Below are positions 59,493-64,000 of a DNA stretch of 64,000 nt, in pieces. The stretch lies in NCBI GenBank assembly GCA_964058845.1, contig CAXKVR010000038.1:62001-126000 (forward strand), in the 5' to 3' direction. The translations under genes and the position numbers were made by a program. The stretch comes from Carex sylvatica (lineage: Eukaryota; Streptophyta; Magnoliopsida; Poales; Cyperaceae). Position 1 is the stretch's first letter; each line of letters begins with the position of its first letter. A model generated the notes under the pieces. The model was not told the origin of the DNA, ran no database searches, and saw only the letters and a list, made by a program, of their open reading frames with translations.

Positions 59493-60434
59493 GAAGCAGA
59501 TTTTGATTTTGGGCCAGATTCTTTGTTGAAAGGCAGGCCCAAAAATTGTGTTCTTAAATTCTGTGCGATCTGGGGCTTACTGGGTTAGATCCACAATAGG
59601 GAACTGATGTGAAATATCTACACACCTAAAAGGCTAAAACGGAAATGAAATATTTAGGACAAATTGATCAAAGCAGCAGACCGCCTATAGAGTATAGACA
59701 TGAAAACGGAGAAGTAATCTAGCAGCTATATGCAGTCGAGTGAGATTGACCCACAAAAATTTACAAAAATTATCTTATATCTTTTATTTATTTAATTTTT
59801 CAGAAATATCCTTATATTGAGGAGTTGATGTACTGAAAATATGAAAGAAATATAGAAAGATACAACTCAAATCCAGGACAAAAAAAATATACCAAATGAG
59901 TTCCATCCATCCTAATTAAACAAAATCAAAGGTTACCGTAAAATACACTCCATAAAGAAACAGATAATTTTTTCTTCTAGATTTATTAGTTTCAGTGCTT
60001 ACCTTATTACCGAAGGATTTTCTAGCTTTATCATACTTATTGCCCTTCAAAAAGATTGACTCTTTACAAATTTCAAGCTGCTTGGGAATTTGACAGAAAC
60101 ATGTACATTTCCTTATTTTTTCCTTTTTCATTATTCTAAATTTTTAACTTTCTAACCACTGAATTTAAATTGATGACAATGAGATTTCATCTTTTGAAAA
60201 AGTTTCAGACCGACATGTTTTTCTTATCCTTTTTCAGAGAATGTTATAAAGAGAGGGACGCACCGGTTTCGATATTTTTAATAACAGATAAAGAGACAAG
60301 AAGAAAAGAGAGCTACCGAGTACATACTACACAGCGCTAGATGGAGAGTTGAGAATGGAAAGAGATTTTAAAAAAATAAATTATAATTATAAAAATGTTA
60401 TGAATACTAAATGTGTGAATGTCATTTATGTTGT
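59493..60434. other. Intergenic DNA without recognised features
   Basis: Lies between Helitron B and the Copia LTR. Small open frames only. Confidence 0.4.
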
Positions 60435-61573
60435 TGTTGGATTTTAATTCAAAGTTGAGTATATATGTAATATAATTATGAATTGTATACTGTTAAATAT
60501 GGTTGTCACGATTAAAATAATCAAATTAAGACATTAGACAATCCATGTATTCAATAGGATGTGGTCCATAAGTGCGTAGAACAATTTAGGCGAAGATCAA
60601 ATCATTAATGGTCTGATTTTGAGATTTGCAAATACAGAAAACTATTTTTTTTGGAGCCCAGTGCAGGTGGTTCACCCGCATTGGATCTAAGTGCGGACGC
60701 ACTCAGTACTTAGCCAATTTCTGTGAACTTCAAGATAACGCAGGAAAAAATCCAAGCCTAATGCGGACGCACTGGATTCCAGTGCGGACGTATTCAGGAG
60801 TTAGACGATTTTCTGAAAGTTCAGAAAGAGCAAAAGTCCGAGCCCAGTGCGGGTGGACTGACCCGCAGTGAGTACTTGGATAATTTTCAGATTTCAGTTT
60901 TGGCCCCGCACTAACTCTGAGTGCGGGTGGATGACCCGCATTGACTCTGAGTGCGAGCACACTCAGGATACAGGCTATTTATGGAATGTAATTTAAGGCG
61001 GTTGTTTGGACACGTTTCGACCCAGTGCGGACGCACTGAGAAGTAGTGCGGGTGAGCCACCCGCACTCACATTGTCAGATGTGTAAACCTATATAAAGAT
61101 GGGTTCCCAAGGCACAAGATAACCAACTCATCTCAGAATTCTGATAGAGGTTATTCTATACATAATTTTGAGAGCCTTCTTTTTCTCTTCCACCATTAAA
61201 GAATTGAGAGAAGAAATTCATAAGGAAATTGGAGATGATCTCTCAAGGGCGATCTTGTTGCTTTGGAAGACCTAATCTATAATCCAACAAAAAGGGCGTG
61301 AAAGAAAAAGCTATCTCAAGTCTTGTCTCGCGCTCACGGAGACGTTTGCCGCTCCTACAACGAATTCGGATTTCCATGGCAAACAACATGGAATCATGTA
61401 TTGTATGCCGCACTTAAGTTTATGTTTTGGGTCTCTTTGGCATAAGACGGTCTTAGGTTAAAGTGGGGATTGTTTCTTCTTCCCCGGGGTGTAAGTGTTT
61501 GACCCCTAGATGAGATGTAATTGTTTGATCTCAAGATAAGGCATAATTGTTTAGCCTTTATGATTCTCCAACA
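60435..61573 (+). mobile_element. 5' LTR of a Copia retrotransposon
   Basis: Begins TGTTGGATTTT, ends CTCCAACA, and is followed at once by the primer-binding site. It is about 1139 bp and related to the inverted solo LTR at 31220-32279. The middle (60650-61080) contains about nine GC-rich near-palindromes of two kinds, AGTGCGGACGCACT and GCGGGTGGnnnACCCGC. The 3' LTR lies beyond the window or is lost. Confidence 0.9.
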
Positions 61574-61575
61574 AG

Positions 61576-61587
61576 TGGTATCAGAGC
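61576..61587 (+). other. Retrotransposon primer-binding site (initiator tRNA-Met)
   Basis: TGGTATCAGAGC directly after the LTR end is the usual plant Copia primer-binding site, complementary to the 3' end of initiator methionine tRNA. It fixes the LTR boundary and orientation. Confidence 0.9.
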
Positions 61588-62577
61588 CTTCCTATACCGA
61601 ATGATTAGGTCTTTAAGGATCTAGAGAGAATTAGGATTGATTTTTTGTCGATTTTCTTGATTTTTTTCTTGATTTTTCTGAAAATGAAAGTTTGAAAGCA
61701 CATAAGATGTTTTACATTAAGATCATGACTGGCCAATTTTAAGTTTTTAATTTGGTTAGGGTTTGCTCGAAGATTTTCATTTGAAATCGCAAAATTCCTA
61801 ATCAAGATTCGGTCTTGGAGTTATTTGTGGGGCTTATCATGGCCACACAAGATTTCACTGCCATTAATTTGGCGTTTATTGAGTAGTTATGAAAATTAGG
61901 GTTTTGAAAATTTTATTTTTTTGATAAATTTTTTATTGAAATGAAAATTACAAAATTAGAAATCCTTCTAATTTTGAAAGGCCATTTTAAGGTGTTTCTA
62001 AATTTAAACTCTCTCTAGATCATGTGTTAATTTCAGTTTTATTTTATAGTATAGATTATGATTCTTATAAAGGCATTGAAATTATATATATATCTTGAAT
62101 TGAATTAGTTGAGTCATTATTGTACCCTCCGGTGCCTCTTTTGACAAAATTAATTTATATTCATTATATAAAAGAGATTTAAGTGTGCATTTAATTGAGG
62201 CAATTAATTGCTGACCCTCCGGAAGGTAAGAATTGTTGAAGTTTTATGCACAATTGAGTAATAATAGAGTCAAGTGATGATTATTATGGTTAAAGCATAT
62301 GTCAATAATGTCGGTCCTCCGGAAGGCATGTTGTCGATATGTTATTAAATCATCATTGCTTTATTATTGCGGCAAAGTATGATAAGAAATTAATTCTCTA
62401 CTCTCCGGTGAACAATTAATGAAAACCTATACTTTGTTTATGATGGTTAAAGTTTAGCTTTTGTTCGAACATAATTTATAAAATTCATAATTTAATTTTA
62501 CTAAATCGTGGTTGTTTTGTGTGTTTTTTGTTCGTATTTTCAGCTAGCGTTACTACTAGCCTAAAAGACATACCTTT
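61588..62577 (+). other. Copia 5' leader
   Basis: Untranslated leader between primer-binding site and gag. It holds repeated CCCTCCGG/CCTCCGGAAGG words (62125, 62216, 62315, 62400), an unusual set of spaced short motifs. No ORF of note. Confidence 0.55.
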
Positions 62578-63317
62578 GTGAATGGAACCAATTTTAAGTA
62601 TTGGAAGGAGAGTGTTATGATAACTCTCGGTGTCATGGATTTAGACTTAGCACTCAGGATAGAATGTCCCAAAGTCATTGATACCTCAACGGCTGATGAA
62701 AGGATTAAAATTCAGCGGATTGAGAAAAAGTTGGATAGATCTAATAGAGTGAGTCTAATGATCATGAAAAGGTCCATTTCAGAGGCATTTAGAGGCTTGA
62801 TTTTTGATTCGATTACAAATGCTAAGGCATTTTTGGCTAAAGTTGAGACAAGATTTGTCAAGAATGAAAAGTCTGAAATTGGTACACTCTTGACCAAACT
62901 TGTCTCAATTAAGTATAAAGATAAGGGAAATTTTAGGGAGTACATCATGGAAATGTATAATGTTGTTTCAAAACTAAGGGCACTTAAGTTGGATATCTCT
63001 GATGTTCTTTTGGTGCATTTAATATTGATATCCCTTCCTCCACACTTTGGACAGTTTATGGTGAGCTACAATTGTCAGAAGGACAAATGGTCACTCAATG
63101 AACTAATCTCTCATTGTGTGGAAAAAGAAGAAAGTGCTCATTTTGCTACAACTTTCAAATCTAAGGCTTCAGCTAAGTGTAAGAGATCTGATTAGACTAA
63201 GGATAATAAGGATACTGCATTGACCACCAACAAGAAACAGGATAAGGGCAAGAAAGTTGTCACATCGAAAAATGCATGTTACTTCTGTGGTGCGGTTGGA
63301 CACTATTGCACCAGAAA
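62578..63317 (+). pseudogene. Copia gag, broken
   Basis: The frame opens with NGTNFKYWKESVMITLG, the N-terminal gag signature of Copia elements. It continues through the UBN2 gag domain (SIKYKDKGNFREYIMEMYN, LVHLILISLPPHFGQF) and reaches an in-frame TAG at 63193-63195. After that the same frame continues with a Lys-rich linker and the start of a zinc knuckle, CYFCGAVGH. The knuckle is cut off at about 63317, where unrelated non-coding DNA begins, so its last cysteine and all of pol are missing here. An upstream stop makes the true start unclear; no ATG precedes NGTNF in frame. Two independent lesions: nonsense codon and insertion. Confidence 0.88.
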
Positions 63318-64000
63318 TGTATAGTATAAAGTTTCAATATAGCAAGCTGTACCTTTTAAACTTTAATACACTTTTAAGTTCAGATTGCAAGTGCACAATC
63401 CTACCGCGTAGTATATTATCGGGTATCGATCCTCAGGGAGTAAGTTTAGATACTAGGTTTAGACTTAATCAACTAATTTCAAAATAATAAAAAGAAGTAA
63501 AGTGCGATAAAAGTAGAATTGGGGGTTTTGTTTAAGTAATCCTAAAGGTTGGGTTCCATACCCGAGAATAAGGAATTGTAAACAATAGATGTAAATAAAA
63601 TGAAGAAAGAAAAGATTGGTTTGCTTTCAAGTTTAAGGAGATCTAGGGGTATTCGGTCTACAATCCCTTGTTAATTCTATCTATTTGGTATTTGTTTAAA
63701 TTCATGTATGATTTGATGAGGTTTCTAACCTAATATGTCATTAAGGGTCACTTTCGTGAATTAATAACGTGCCTAAGCAATTCGGAGTTCACAGTTACGT
63801 CCTTCATCCTAGCTACCTAGACCATAAGCTCTTGTTAGTCTCTCCTCTCCTCGAATATTGGTACTTCACAGTTACGTCCTTCATACCAATATCCGATTCA
63901 ATTTGAGATATCCTAATAAGGGTATGACTTCACAGTTACGTCCTTCACCAAGTCCCTAACCCTAATTTCTGTAGTTCCGGTTTGATTTTTGATATCTCCA
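63318..64000 (+). mobile_element. Non-coding LTR-like repeat inserted in Copia gag (partial)
   Basis: Starts TGTATAGTATAAAG and continues with GCAAGTGCACAATC and GGGTATCGATCCTCAGGGA. Four spaced copies of TTCACAGTTACGTCCTTCA-type words follow (about 63788, 63866, 63930). The order and wording match the minus-strand element at 54770-55965 in opposite orientation, so both belong to one superfamily. It runs off the window. No coding sequence seen. Confidence 0.6.

Overview
The window is nuclear DNA of a flowering plant, most likely a eudicot; that placement is inferred from gene content and style, and no species can be named. The evidence is AT-rich intergenic DNA full of plant transposons, many short GT-AG introns, and plant-specific genes: the chloroplast tetrapyrrole regulator FLU, the chromatin factor EDM2, and a plant mobile domain gene. 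I rebuilt exon-intron structures by joining ORF segments at GT-AG sites that keep the reading frame and checking the result against the known family proteins. Exon coordinates are in each entry.

Layout. 0-5.1 kb: a decayed plant mobile domain (MAIN-like) gene on the minus strand, flanked by GC-rich GGCGGT/ACCGCC hairpin DNA. 5.1-8.4 kb: AT-rich DNA with two related foldback MITEs. 8.7-12.6 kb (minus): PP4 catalytic subunit (PPX), 8 coding exons, 305 aa. It is divergent, across about 690 bp, from TAF6 (13.3-22.2 kb, plus), 12 coding exons, 551 aa. 24.0-26.9 kb (plus): FLU, 5 exons, 308 aa. 27-34.7 kb: a transposon graveyard with a dead Copia gag, an 8-bp minisatellite, a MITE, and a LINE remnant split by a solo LTR. 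34.7-37.6 kb (plus): a TBC-domain Rab-GAP, 7 exons, 412 aa. 39.6-52.8 kb (minus): EDM2, 18 coding exons, 1476 aa, with three separate tandem duplications in its last exon and a SINE and a hAT-like MITE in its introns. 53.7-64 kb: mostly transposons, namely two copies of one non-autonomous Helitron, a hAT-like MITE with a perfect 8-bp target duplication, two members of a non-coding repeat superfamily, and a Copia element (5' LTR, primer-binding site, gag) broken by another insertion.

The five apparently intact genes are unrelated housekeeping or regulatory genes with no operon-like logic: signalling phosphatase, TFIID subunit, chlorophyll-synthesis brake, Rab-GAP, and heterochromatin/polyadenylation regulator. 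The only clear regulatory coupling is the shared PPX-TAF6 promoter region. EDM2 is the most notable gene. Its C-terminus is being expanded by repeat duplication. It also carries intronic transposons, the kind of sequence EDM2 itself is known to handle in other genes. I found no CRISPR array, rRNA gene or convincing functional tRNA gene.
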